34,161 bases of DNA, from assembly GCF_001438695.1 (NCBI RefSeq), contig NZ_JQBH01000008.1, forward strand, positions 1 to 34,161. The letters run 5' to 3'. The translations under genes were made by a program, and so were the position numbers. This document shows positions 1 through 8,318 of the stretch, in pieces. Numbering within the stretch: position 1 is the stretch's first letter; every line of letters begins with the position of its first letter. The notes under the pieces were generated by a model. The model was not told the DNA's origin, searched no databases, and saw only the letters and a list, made by a program, of their open reading frames with translations. Source of the stretch: Fructobacillus fructosus KCTC 3544. Lineage in GTDB: Bacteria > Bacillota > Bacilli > Lactobacillales > Lactobacillaceae.

Positions 1-50
1 GATAATTATACAGTGGACGATGCATAAAATCTGTCCATTTTATCAGCATA

Positions 51-2276
51 CGAGCAATTGCCGATGCTGCTGATAAGGCAAAGAAGGCAGTCGATGCCGA
101 TGATTCCTTGACGCCAGCTGACAAGACTAAGCGGAAGGCGGCCATCGATAAGGCAGCCGACAAGGCCAAGAACGACGTTGACAACGCGAAGAGTGCTGAC
201 GATGCCATTAAGGCTACGACGGATGGTGACAAAAACATCGCCGGTTTGAACGATGCCAAGAACGCAGCTGATGCCAAGATTGACCAAGCTGTCAAGGACA
301 CGAAGGCCAAGATTGCATCTGACGATGCCCTTTCAACTGATGAAAAGAAGGCACAAAGTGACAAGGCTGATCAGGACGCAGCCACAGCTAAGTCCAACAT
401 CGATGACGCCACGAACAATGACGAAATCGATGCAGCCACAACTAAGGGTTCAGAATCAATTGATGCCGACTACAAGGCTGGTTCCATGTCTGGTGTTAAA
501 GACCAGAACAAGACCGACATTGATGATGCAGCTGATAACGCCAAGAAGGCTGTCGATGCCGATGATTCCTTGACGCCAGCCGACAAGAGCAAGCGGAAGG
601 CAGCGATCGACAAGGCTGCTGCCAAGGCCAAGAACGACGTTGACAATGCGAAGAGCGCCGACGATGCCAATAAGGCCACAACGGATGGTAACAAGAACAT
701 CGCCGGTTTGAACGATGCTAAGAACGCAGCGGATGCTAAGATTGACCAGGCAGTGGCTGACACAAAGGCTAAGATTGCTTCTGATTCATCATTAACTTCT
801 GATGAAAAGAAGGCACAAATCGACAAGGCTGATGAAGATGCTGCCACAACCAAGGCAAACATCGATGACGCCACGAACAGTGACGAAATCGATGCAGCCA
901 CAACTAAGGGTGTTGAAGCTATTGATGCTGACTACAAGCCAGGATCAATGGACGGTGTTAAGAACAAGAACAAGTCCAATATTGATGCAGCGTCTGACGA
1001 TGCTAAGAAAGCAATTGATAACGATGGTTCCTTAACACCGGATGCAAAGGATAAGCGCAAAGCTGCCATTGATAAGGCTGCTGCTAAGGCTAAGAGTGAC
1101 ATCGACAATGCCAAGAGTGCGGATGATGCTGACAAGGCCACGGTTGATGGTAACCAGAACATCGCCGGTTTGAACGATGCCAAGAACGCAGCGGATGCCA
1201 AGATTGATAACGCCGAAAAGTCAACGAATGGTAAGATTGATGATGATTCAGCGTTAACAACTGATCAAAAGAAGTCGCAAAGCGATAAGGCTGCAGCTGA
1301 TGCTGCCGCTGCAAAGGCCAACATCGATAATGCAACCAATAGTGACGAGATCACGGCAGCAACAGTCAATGGTGTTAAGGCCATTGCAGCTGACTACAAG
1401 GCTGGTTCGATGGATGATGTCAAGAACCAGAACAAGGCCAACATTGATGATGTGGCAAACGATGCCAAGAAGGCCATTGATAACGATGGTTCATTGACGC
1501 CGGCTGCCAAGAATAAGCGTAAGGCTGCCATCGATGAGGCTGCTGCGAAGGCCAAGGCTGATATTGATAACGCGAAGACCGCTGACAAGGCAGGTACAAA
1601 TGCTGATGATGGTGCAGCTACTATTGCTGGCTTGAACGGTGCTAAGGATTCTGCTGGTGTTCAAATTGATCATGCTGCCGACAAGGCTAAGTCCGATATC
1701 GACAATGATGCTTCATTGTCCGGTAAGGAAAAGAACAACCAGGATCAGCAAGTTGATCAGGCCGTGGCAAATGCTAAGGCGGCCATTGATTCAGCGATTG
1801 ACCTGGATGCAGTGAGCCAGTTGAAGGATTCTGGTCTTGCCGTTATTAACAAGATTCATCAATCAGGATTACCACTCGGTCAACAGCAACAATCCGCTAA
1901 TCGCTTTGTTGAAAACGAAGCAGCAAAGGTGCGTGCTGAGATTGAAAACGATCCTTACTTAACACAAGCTGAAAAGACTGCTCAGTTCGCAGCTTTGGAC
2001 GCAATGATTCAAGACGTTAAGCAGTCAATTGCCTCTGCTAAAGATAGCGATGCACTTGAACAAGTACTCGTTTCTGGCAAGCAAAAGATTGAATCCGTTT
2101 ACCATATGGGTGTCAAGAAGACGGAACAACCAGTTCAGAAGCCGGTTGTAAAGAAGGATAGCCCAATGCCTGAAACAGCTAGTCGTGTGAGTCGTCATGC
2201 TCAAGAAACGATTGGCCTGGCATTGACCGCTAGTCTTTCAACATTCTTCTTAACTAAGAAGCGTCACGATAAGTAA
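51..2276 (+). CDS. 5'-truncated DUF1542-type repeat surface protein
   Basis: This frame encodes an Ala/Asp/Lys-rich, probably helical repeat protein resembling the DUF1542 repeats of Gram-positive adhesins. The repeat unit is 154 residues (462 bp), made of two related halves, each beginning near a 'SLTxxxK' motif. About four units are visible and the last is diverged. The C-terminus has MPETAS (codons from 2166), then a hydrophobic stretch and the basic tail KKRHDK, which is a sortase-type cell-wall anchor with an atypical motif in place of LPxTG. No start codon with a ribosome site is visible: repeat similarity begins mid-unit near 51 and an in-frame stop lies at 3-5. The first possible start in the track is a TTG at 108, which sits inside a repeat. 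I therefore regard this as the 3' part of a larger gene, cut by an insertion, a rearrangement or a contig end. Role in adhesion is inferred. Confidence 0.8.
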   Translation, partial: RAIADAADKAKKAVDADDSLTPADKTKRKAAIDKAADKAKNDVDNAKSADDAIKATTDGDKNIAGLNDAKNAADAKIDQAVKDTKAKIASDDALSTDEKKAQSDKADQDAATAKSNIDDATNNDEIDAATTKGSESIDADYKAGSMSGVKDQNKTDIDDAADNAKKAVDADDSLTPADKSKRKAAIDKAAAKAKNDVDNAKSADDANKATTDGNKNIAGLNDAKNAADAKIDQAVADTKAKIASDSSLTSDEKKAQIDKADEDAATTKANIDDATNSDEIDAATTKGVEAIDADYKPGSMDGVKNKNKSNIDAASDDAKKAIDNDGSLTPDAKDKRKAAIDKAAAKAKSDIDNAKSADDADKATVDGNQNIAGLNDAKNAADAKIDNAEKSTNGKIDDDSALTTDQKKSQSDKAAADAAAAKANIDNATNSDEITAATVNGVKAIAADYKAGSMDDVKNQNKANIDDVANDAKKAIDNDGSLTPAAKNKRKAAIDEAAAKAKADIDNAKTADKAGTNADDGAATIAGLNGAKDSAGVQIDHAADKAKSDIDNDASLSGKEKNNQDQQVDQAVANAKAAIDSAIDLDAVSQLKDSGLAVINKIHQSGLPLGQQQQSANRFVENEAAKVRAEIENDPYLTQAEKTAQFAALDAMIQDVKQSIASAKDSDALEQVLVSGKQKIESVYHMGVKKTEQPVQKPVVKKDSPMPETASRVSRHAQETIGLALTASLSTFFLTKKRHDK
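234..2082 (+). repeat. 462-bp tandem coding repeats
   Basis: The sequence 'aacatcgccggtttgaacga' occurs at 234, 696 and 1158, exactly 462 bases apart, and a diverged copy aligns at 1620. Units 1-3 are highly similar at DNA level, unit 4 is degenerate. The period keeps the reading frame (154 codons), so unit number could vary by recombination without frameshift. Confidence 0.9.
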
Positions 2277-2300
2277 GCAAGTGTAAAAACTGCTCATTTA

Positions 2301-2336
2301 AAAAGCAGCTGAAAGAATATTCTTTCGGCTGCTTTT
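2301..2336 (+). terminator. Rho-independent terminator after the surface protein
   Basis: A stem of about 15 pairs (aaaagcagctgaaag with ctttcggctgctttt, one wobble pair) around the loop aatatt, ending in a T run. It lies 25 bases after the stop codon. Confidence 0.85.
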
Positions 2337-2363
2337 TCATTTTGGATATTAAATTTAAGAAAG

Positions 2364-2398
2364 GAGCCTCCTATCATAAAAGATAGGAGGCTCTTTTT
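2364..2398. terminator. Terminator between convergent genes
   Basis: A perfect 12-bp stem (gagcctcctatc / gataggaggctc) with an ATAAAA loop and a T run on the plus side; the minus side has a weaker T-rich tail. It sits just beyond the stop of the minus-strand Pr6Pr gene. Confidence 0.8.
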
Positions 2399-2400
2399 GT

Positions 2401-3009
2401 TTACTTGGCCAGACGCTTATCAATGTAATAAAGCAGGTAGCCAAAGACTAGGAAAAAGATTAGTAGGGCAGCGACAAAGCAGAACACAGCATGCCAACCA
2501 ATTAGCTCAGAATTGATAAAGTAGTAAGGATAGTGCTCACCGGTCAGTGGGTAGACAATTTTAAAGTTGGCTGCAATCACAGTGAACGCATAATAAATAA
2601 GCGGAATGCCTAACCAATAGAGAGGCGCTTTGATGGAAAAACGGCCCTTTTGATCAAAAAGGAGCCAGTCTAGGATAACCATGCTTGGTACCACGAGGTG
2701 AACCAGTAAGGTACCGGTGAATTGCCAGGCACCGTGGATATTAAAGGAGTGAGGTGCTAAAATTCCCCAATAAATTAGCATAGTCACCGTAATGGCGAGT
2801 GTTACCGCTCCCTTAATGTTTGGGGAACGCACTTGATTGTGATGGATCAAAAGACCAATGAAGTATAGGATGCAAAGTACGTTTGACAACGTCGTATAGT
2901 AAAGTAGCATCGCTGGCTTAAGTTCCGTGTTGATGGCAACACCCACTAACCCAATAGTAATCAGTAGTATACGGTAAATCTGTCGGAACCGTGTAGAACG
3001 AATCGTCAT
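2401..3009 (-). CDS. Pr6Pr-family membrane protein
   Basis: A 202-residue polytopic membrane protein with about six hydrophobic segments. Features shared with the Pr6Pr / FAR-17a-AIG1-like family are the YTTLSN segment (Thr39/Thr40) and HLVVPSMVILDW (His104). In the distant eukaryotic AIG1/ADTRP relatives a Thr and a His form the active site of fatty-acid-ester hydrolases. Whether bacterial members are enzymes is not established, so I give no reaction. The start is the ATG at 3009 with an AGGA site about 12 bases upstream. It is a single gene, convergent with the surface protein and divergent from the reductase at 3270. Confidence 0.75.
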   Translation of the reverse strand: MTIRSTRFRQIYRILLITIGLVGVAINTELKPAMLLYYTTLSNVLCILYFIGLLIHHNQVRSPNIKGAVTLAITVTMLIYWGILAPHSFNIHGAWQFTGTLLVHLVVPSMVILDWLLFDQKGRFSIKAPLYWLGIPLIYYAFTVIAANFKIVYPLTGEHYPYYFINSELIGWHAVFCFVAALLIFFLVFGYLLYYIDKRLAK

Positions 3010-3189
3010 GATAAAGTCATCCTTTCATGCAGCCGATAGTGAATCTTGACTAATTGAGTATACTATAAAATAAAAGGCAAGTCATGTAATTGTTTTGTAA
3101 CTTTTTTGTAATCATTTAGAAATGATGATGTTTTTATTTATACATTTCGTGAAATAATTATCAAGTTTGATAAAAAGATTGCTTGTTTG

Positions 3190-3198
3190 TGTTATAGT
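3190..3198 (+). promoter_or_regulatory. Extended -10 promoter candidate
   Basis: TGT followed directly by TATAGT forms an extended -10 element about 70 bases upstream of the flavodoxin-fold gene. No convincing -35 at 16-18 bases is seen. Confidence 0.4.
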
Positions 3199-3269
3199 AA
3201 ATCGGTATAAGGGGAAGGTTTGACTTTCTTAGCTATAATTATACAAACAATCAGATGAGGAACGCCACA

Positions 3270-3884
3270 ATGAAAATTTTAATTATACAAGGACAGCCGG
3301 ACGATCAATCTTTTGCCCATGCGAATGCCATGCATAGTTATGAAGTTCTTCGGGAAGATGGTGTGGAAGTCAGGTTCGTTGATTTGGCGATTGATGATTT
3401 TGATCCAGTTTTACGTTACGGGTACCGTGCTCGAATGGAAAGCCAATCTTACATTCAAGAGGTACAACATAAAGTTGCATGGGCAGATCACATTTGTTTT
3501 TTCTTCCCAGTATGGTGGGGGGCCGAGCCGTCCGTTTTGAAGGGCTTGATTGATCGCGCTTTCACACCGGGATTTGCGTATAAACGGAATGGACCACTGC
3601 ATGTGCAGGGACTGTTGCAGGGTAAAGAAGCGAGTCTTTTTTTGACGTCTGATGACCCCGCCTTTTTTCAGCGTCGGTATGGTGGTGTTGTTTCGCATTG
3701 GAAGCGTGATATTCTTGGCCATGCTGGAATTAAGCTGACCAAAACGATGATTCTCGGTGGGGACCGTTGGCTCAATGATGAGGAAGAACGGACCGATTTT
3801 ATTGATCGTTGTTCCCAAGAGATTGAGGCAATGGCCGTTCGTGATATGCACCATTCACTTCTAAAAGAGTTACTTAAAAAATAA
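3270..3884 (+). CDS. NAD(P)H-dependent oxidoreductase, flavodoxin-like fold
   Basis: A 204-residue protein of the NAD(P)H:quinone oxidoreductase / YwrO-KefF type: MKILIIQGQPDDQSF at the N-terminus (FMN/FAD phosphate loop region), the FFFPVWWGAEPSVLKGLIDRAF core motif around residues 80-100, and a GFAY segment. Such proteins bind a flavin and reduce quinones or similar electrophiles with NAD(P)H in the cytoplasm. I start it at the ATG at 3270, not at 3255, because the upstream ATG overlaps the Shine-Dalgarno GAGGAA (3257-3262), which sits at correct distance from 3270. It is monocistronic. A second paralogue lies at 17002. Physiological substrate unknown. Confidence 0.85.
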   Translation: MKILIIQGQPDDQSFAHANAMHSYEVLREDGVEVRFVDLAIDDFDPVLRYGYRARMESQSYIQEVQHKVAWADHICFFFPVWWGAEPSVLKGLIDRAFTPGFAYKRNGPLHVQGLLQGKEASLFLTSDDPAFFQRRYGGVVSHWKRDILGHAGIKLTKTMILGGDRWLNDEEERTDFIDRCSQEIEAMAVRDMHHSLLKELLKK

Positions 3885-3896
3885 TGATGACACAAT

Positions 3897-3936
3897 AAAA
3901 GTCGCCACCCATCGTTTAGAGGGTGACGACTTTTTT
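3897..3936. terminator. Bidirectional terminator
   Basis: Stem aaaagtcgccaccc / gggtgacgactttt (one wobble) with a ten-base loop and T runs on both strands, between the convergent reductase and GT2 genes. Confidence 0.85.
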
Positions 3937-3941
3937 AGTGA

Positions 3942-5006
3942 TTAGGCTCGATCAAACCATTGACGGTTCGTTGTCTGGTTTAATGGGGTTAAGCGAGCTT
4001 TCGTGTTTTGCTTTGTTTCACGACCAACATTGGCTGTTGCCAAAACCCCGGTTTCTTGTTCAATATAGAAGAGGGGCCGGCCTTTAACTTCGGTAAAGAC
4101 TTTTCCAATGTAGGTGCCAACTACCCCAATGGCGATGAGGTTAAGTCCTCCGAGGAGCCAAATGGAAATCATTAAGGACGACCAACCGGCGGTTGGATTA
4201 CCAATCAATTTTTCAACAATCGTATAGATAATTTCAATACCAGCAATTGATGAAACAACAAGACCAAGGTTGAAAAGCAACTTAATTGGTTTAACAGAGA
4301 AGGAGGTAATGCCGTCAATGGCAAAGTTTACCATCTTTTTCAATGGATACTTTGACGTGCCAGCTTCTCGTTTGGCCCGCTGATAGTAAACCTTAGCGGA
4401 TGGGTAGCCAATCAAGGGAACCATGGCCCGTAAGAAGAGATTCTTTTCTGGCATGGCGAGTAATGCTTGAACGGCTGTCTTTGACATTAAGCGAAAGTCA
4501 GCGTGGTTTGGAACGAGTTCGACGCCTAGCCAGCCAGCGACTTTGTAAAAGGCCAGAGCTGAGTTTTTCTTAAACCAGGTATCGGTTTCACGAGAGGAAC
4601 GAACCGCATAGACAATTTCGTTTCCTTCAAGATACTTGTCGACCATTTGACCAATAATTTCCGGGCTATCCTGTAAATCGGCATCAAGCGTGATGGTGAT
4701 GTCTGCCAGTTTGATGGCCTCACTGAGTCCGGCAATTAAAGCCGGTTGGTGACCGAAGTTACGAGAGAGTTTGATCGTTAAAACATCTGTGTGCTCTCGT
4801 TCTAAGCTCTGCATGATGGGGTAGGTTTGGTCCTTTGATCCGTCATCAACAATTAGAATAAAGGAGCCAGTGGCGATTTTATTTTGTTGAATTAAATCAT
4901 CTTTAATACCCTGCAACTTTGACACCGTGTGTTGGAGCATCTCCTCTTCGTTATAAGCAGGTAGGATGAGTGCTAACTTAGGTGTCTTTTTAACTTGTGT
5001 GAGCAT
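3942..5006 (-). CDS. GT2 polyprenyl-phosphate glycosyltransferase (YkcC/GtrB-like)
   Basis: A 354-residue family 2 glycosyltransferase. It opens with LALILPAYNEEEML, then has LIVDDGSKDQT (nucleotide-binding Asp) and ITLDADLQDSPE (the DxD-type metal site), and two C-terminal membrane segments followed by a short cytoplasmic tail. Members move a sugar from a nucleotide donor to undecaprenyl phosphate on the inner face of the membrane. The start ATG at 5006 has AAGGAG six bases upstream. It is the second gene of an operon, 23 bases after the PMT-like gene, which matches the ykcB-ykcC pairing in Bacillus. Together they probably make and use a lipid-linked sugar for glycosylating an envelope polymer or protein; the acceptor is unknown. 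Confidence 0.85.
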   Translation of the reverse strand: MLTQVKKTPKLALILPAYNEEEMLQHTVSKLQGIKDDLIQQNKIATGSFILIVDDGSKDQTYPIMQSLEREHTDVLTIKLSRNFGHQPALIAGLSEAIKLADITITLDADLQDSPEIIGQMVDKYLEGNEIVYAVRSSRETDTWFKKNSALAFYKVAGWLGVELVPNHADFRLMSKTAVQALLAMPEKNLFLRAMVPLIGYPSAKVYYQRAKREAGTSKYPLKKMVNFAIDGITSFSVKPIKLLFNLGLVVSSIAGIEIIYTIVEKLIGNPTAGWSSLMISIWLLGGLNLIAIGVVGTYIGKVFTEVKGRPLFYIEQETGVLATANVGRETKQNTKARLTPLNQTTNRQWFDRA

Positions 5007-5029
5007 GGCGAACTCCTTTCTTTTTGTGA

Positions 5030-7207
5030 TTATGAAGCAGCAGAGGAAAGGTCATAGAGGGTAGAGTTACCTGATTGGCCACCCATGCCACCCATTTGCA
5101 TGCCAGTTGACTGGCTTGAACTTGATGAAGAAGATGAGCTGTAGCTAACCTTTGTACCATTCTTCTTGACCCATGTCAGGATCTTTGAAATGTCACCAGT
5201 CGATGCCTTGGTGTTCCCAATAACGAAGTAGCGGAGTTGTCCACTTTTGACGAGCTTCTTAAATTGGGCTAAAGTCATTGTCGGATCAGTACCGTTATAA
5301 CCACCGATGGCCATGACCGCCTTCTTCGACTTGATGATGTAGCCAGAAGCGGAATTGGAATCAGTTGTTGCAAAGAGGTACTTAGCAGAACCTTGGTGCT
5401 TTTCTGTGTAAGAAAGCAATGCTGAATCAACTGAACCACCCATGTCGGAAGATCCCTTTGAGGAAAGTAGTGAAGGGTTAGCATTGGGGATTGCTGCCGA
5501 AGTGTGTGACAGGGTTGGCGTTAGTGCCCAGAATCCTGAAAGCAGCGAAACGACGATGATTGAGAGAGCAATCTTGAGCTTTGTGGCCACGATTTTGTTA
5601 AAGAACCAAAGGGCGGCAACCGCAAGGCCAAGCAAGATAATGATAATGCCTGCAACCGGGTAGTAAGACCAAGCATAGTAGGCTTGGAGGGCTGTTGTGC
5701 CAACAATCGTGATGGCCAGAAGAGACTTGGCAATGAGACCTTGCTTTAAGCCGCCTTCCTTCACCATCTTAGCAACGGCAACGGCCCCAATGGCCGTCAG
5801 GGCTGCGATGGCTGGTGCTAACATGATCGTGTAATAAGGGTGGAAGAAGGAAGCCACGGAGAAGAATCCGTAGACTGGAACGAACCAGCCGGCCCAGAGA
5901 AGAACGTCTGATTGTTCGTCTGAAATACTGTACCACTTGCCGCCCTTCTTGCGGAAGGCCCACCAACCAGCACCAATTCCAAGGACTGCGAATGGTAAGA
6001 ACCAACCGATTTGAGAACCAAGATCAGATTGGAAAAGACGGAAAGGACCGGCAGAACCGATGGCAAAAGCTGAATTACCACCACCGGCCATACCACCCTT
6101 ACCACCTTTACCAGGGTTGCCCATCTTACCGGACGGCTTCGTGCCTGTTGGGGCACCGTTTTTGGAACCTGATGGTTTAGTCCCTGTTGGTGCTCCTGTT
6201 TTAGAACCAGTCGGTGCTTGACCTGTTGGAGCAGTTCCCTTTGTACCGGTCGTTCCACCAGGAGGTGTGTTCCCGGTGTTGGTACCCGTTGTACCAGTCG
6301 TCGTGTTCTTAGTAGTAGACTTGGTACCTGTTGGTTTTGTGCCGCCAGGTCCGCCGTTGCCACCCGTCTTCTTAGAAGACTTGCCCATACCAGCGAATGT
6401 GCCGCCAGTACCGGAAGTTTGTCCCAAGAGTCGTTGTGTACCGTTATAACCAAAAGCTAATTCCATTAAGGAGTTGGTTTGAGAGGAACCAATGTAGGGA
6501 CGGCTCGAAGTGGAGACGGAATCAACACTGGCTGGATAGGCAACGGTGAAGATACCAAGAGAGGCCATGGCAGCCAATAGCCAAAGGACTTTTTTCTTCC
6601 AGGGCAACTTGATTGCCACCCAGTAGAAGACAAGCATGGCTGGTAAAATCATGAAGGCCTGCAACATCTTGATGTTAAAGGAAATACCAATGAGGGCAAA
6701 GGCAATGAGAACGAGCCAGAACCTCTTTTTGGCGACGGCCCTGGTTAACGTGTAAACCGCTAAGAGTAAGAAGAAAACCAGAATAGCGTCCATGTTGTTG
6801 GTTCGCGAGTTGGCAACGACCGTTGGCGTTAAAGTCATCACTAGTGCGGCTAAACGACCAGCCCATGGACCGAACTTGGGGGTAATTAACTTGTAGAGAA
6901 GGGCGACGGAGCCAATCCCTGCCAGAACGGAGGGAAGGACAATTGACCAACCGTGAACCCCGAAGATTTTGGCTGAAATCGCCATGAACCAAAGGGCAAC
7001 TGGTGGCTTATCAACGGTGATAAAGCCGGCTGGATCGAAAGCCCCATACCAGAAATTATGCCAGGATTGAACCATTGATGTAATGGCTGCTGTATAGTAA
7101 GAATTAGCCGAACCAGCATCCCAGATTCCCCAGCCGTATAAAAAAGCGGCGAGGATTAGGATACTGAATAAGTACCAATCCATTTTTTTCAAAGACAGTT
7201 TTTTCAT
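5030..7207 (-). CDS. PMT/ArnT-like membrane glycosyltransferase (YkcB-like) with Gly/Thr-rich insert
   Basis: A 725-residue polytopic protein of the GT39/GT83 superfamily. The N-terminal half carries FDPAGFITVDKPPVALWF, the conserved extracytoplasmic motif of lipid-phosphate-sugar-dependent transferases, among about eight membrane segments. Residues about 262-378 are a low-complexity Gly/Thr/Lys/Pro region with repeats such as APTGTKPSG, followed by more membrane segments and a C-terminal extracellular domain ending in a poly-Ser stretch and a Gly/Met-rich tail. I start at 7207: AGGAGG lies seven bases upstream, whereas the upstream ATG at 7237 has no such site. It is the first gene of the operon with the GT2 transferase, whose product likely supplies its lipid-linked sugar donor. 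Acceptor not deducible. Confidence 0.85.
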   Translation of the reverse strand: MKKLSLKKMDWYLFSILILAAFLYGWGIWDAGSANSYYTAAITSMVQSWHNFWYGAFDPAGFITVDKPPVALWFMAISAKIFGVHGWSIVLPSVLAGIGSVALLYKLITPKFGPWAGRLAALVMTLTPTVVANSRTNNMDAILVFFLLLAVYTLTRAVAKKRFWLVLIAFALIGISFNIKMLQAFMILPAMLVFYWVAIKLPWKKKVLWLLAAMASLGIFTVAYPASVDSVSTSSRPYIGSSQTNSLMELAFGYNGTQRLLGQTSGTGGTFAGMGKSSKKTGGNGGPGGTKPTGTKSTTKNTTTGTTGTNTGNTPPGGTTGTKGTAPTGQAPTGSKTGAPTGTKPSGSKNGAPTGTKPSGKMGNPGKGGKGGMAGGGNSAFAIGSAGPFRLFQSDLGSQIGWFLPFAVLGIGAGWWAFRKKGGKWYSISDEQSDVLLWAGWFVPVYGFFSVASFFHPYYTIMLAPAIAALTAIGAVAVAKMVKEGGLKQGLIAKSLLAITIVGTTALQAYYAWSYYPVAGIIIILLGLAVAALWFFNKIVATKLKIALSIIVVSLLSGFWALTPTLSHTSAAIPNANPSLLSSKGSSDMGGSVDSALLSYTEKHQGSAKYLFATTDSNSASGYIIKSKKAVMAIGGYNGTDPTMTLAQFKKLVKSGQLRYFVIGNTKASTGDISKILTWVKKNGTKVSYSSSSSSSSSQSTGMQMGGMGGQSGNSTLYDLSSAAS

Positions 7208-7340
7208 CAAACTTGCCTCCTTCGATAGGATAAACATAGTTTAAATTGGTATGCCTATATTAAAATTAAATGAGTTTCAAGTGAAAATTAAATGTTTGGA
7301 CCAGGTGAATGGCAATAAAAGTGGTGCACTAAATAGAAGG

Positions 7341-7386
7341 AAAAGGACTTTTTGTTACGATTTGCTAGTAACAAGGTCGTCTTTTC
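7341..7386. promoter_or_regulatory. Extended inverted repeat between divergent genes
   Basis: GTTAC at 7354-7358 pairs with GTAAC at 7368-7372, flanked by partly complementary AAAAGGAC and GTCGTCTTTT. It could be an operator or hairpin near the promoter of the hydrolase gene; a TAAACT -10-like element preceded by TGG follows at about 7400. Function not shown by sequence. Confidence 0.3.
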
Positions 7387-7437
7387 ATCAAAGAAGTTAT
7401 GGTAAACTAGTCACACGTTTTGACTGTGGAGGATGGT

Positions 7438-8247
7438 ATGAAGACAAGTCAGTTAGTGGATTATGAAGTGTTTGGTGCTGGAACACCCATCGTTTTCTTG
7501 CACGGGATGGCGTTGAATAAGGAAAGTAACCGTCTCTTTTTTGAACCGTTTTTGCGAACTTCGGATTACCAGCGAATCTATTTAGATATTCCGGGGATGG
7601 GGGCGAGTGCGCCAACGTCGCAGGCAACGGGGCAACAAGTGGCTGAAACGCTCTTTCGTGCCATTCGAGAAATCATCGGCGAACAGTCTTTTGTTTTCTA
7701 TGGGCATTCCTTTGGTGGTTACATGGCTCAGGTTCTTACGGAGATGTTTGCCGGCCAAGTCATTGGTCTTTTCCTAACGGGCTCAGTGGTAACCGCCGAC
7801 AAGTCCAAGCGCTTACTTGCGAAACCAACCCAGGTAATTGTTGACCAGGTCGAAGTAACTGCCGATGCGCACTATTATGATGATTTTTTGACGATGAGTA
7901 GTCAAATTAGTCAGGCCAACTGGGAGACCTATCGACGACTGATCGTTCCAGGACTAAAAACCGTTAACCATGCCTTTTTGCAGGAGCTACACCAACATTA
8001 CACCGTTGCAAATGAAGACCAATTACGGCAGAAGAATTACCGGATACCGTTGACAATGATGATTGGTAAAAACGACCAAGTGGTCGGCTATCAGGAACAG
8101 TGTCAATTAGCTGAGCAAAGTGAGGGAGACGAACTTTTTTTGTTAAGTCGAACGGGACATAACGTGATGATTGACCGACCGGTCCTTACGAAGCTAGTCT
8201 TTCAAAATTTCTTGACCACTGTTGCGACTTTTAGCAAGGGATTATAG
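7438..8247 (+). CDS. Alpha/beta-fold hydrolase
   Basis: A 269-residue alpha/beta hydrolase without signal peptide, so probably cytoplasmic. Seen: the oxyanion-side HGM motif (VFLHGM), the nucleophile elbow GHSFGG (Ser91), the acid in GKNDQVVG (Asp213) and the catalytic His in RTGHNVM (His241). The region between is the usual helical lid. The start is the ATG at 7438, preceded by GGAGG; the TTG at 7420 lies upstream of that site and is rejected. It stands alone between the divergent ykcB-like gene and a terminator. Substrate cannot be told; esterase, peptidase (prolyl aminopeptidase-like) or thioesterase are all possible. Confidence 0.8.
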   Translation: MKTSQLVDYEVFGAGTPIVFLHGMALNKESNRLFFEPFLRTSDYQRIYLDIPGMGASAPTSQATGQQVAETLFRAIREIIGEQSFVFYGHSFGGYMAQVLTEMFAGQVIGLFLTGSVVTADKSKRLLAKPTQVIVDQVEVTADAHYYDDFLTMSSQISQANWETYRRLIVPGLKTVNHAFLQELHQHYTVANEDQLRQKNYRIPLTMMIGKNDQVVGYQEQCQLAEQSEGDELFLLSRTGHNVMIDRPVLTKLVFQNFLTTVATFSKGL

Positions 8248-8254
8248 GACAAAT

Positions 8255-8296
8255 AAAAAGAGGAAGACCTCAGATTGCGGGCCTTCCTCTTTTTAG
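8255..8296. terminator. Bidirectional terminator
   Basis: AAAAAGAGGAAG pairs with CTTCCTCTTTTT around a loop; T runs on both strands. It separates the convergent hydrolase and ABC transporter operon. Confidence 0.8.
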
Positions 8297-8318
8297 TGGG
8301 AACTAGGTTGTCCGTGGT

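Noticed and set aside
470-1673. Several minus-strand and frame-shifted ORFs inside the repeat protein gene
   Set aside because: They are shadows of the biased Ala/Asp/Lys repeat codons, repeat with the same period, and lack ribosome sites.
234-2082. Possible CRISPR or satellite array
   Set aside because: The repeats are long, in frame and coding, without short spacers.
3411-3895. Minus-strand ORFs opposite the first flavodoxin-fold gene
   Set aside because: The plus frame has strong family motifs and a good ribosome site; the minus frames have neither.
5442-6460. ORFs on both strands within the PMT-like gene, including a 211-codon one
   Set aside because: They arise from the low-complexity Gly/Thr region read in other frames; protein composition is implausible.
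7251-7466. Plus-strand ORF of 71 codons before the alpha/beta hydrolase
   Set aside because: It runs across the promoter region and hydrolase start, has no ribosome site and no family resemblance.
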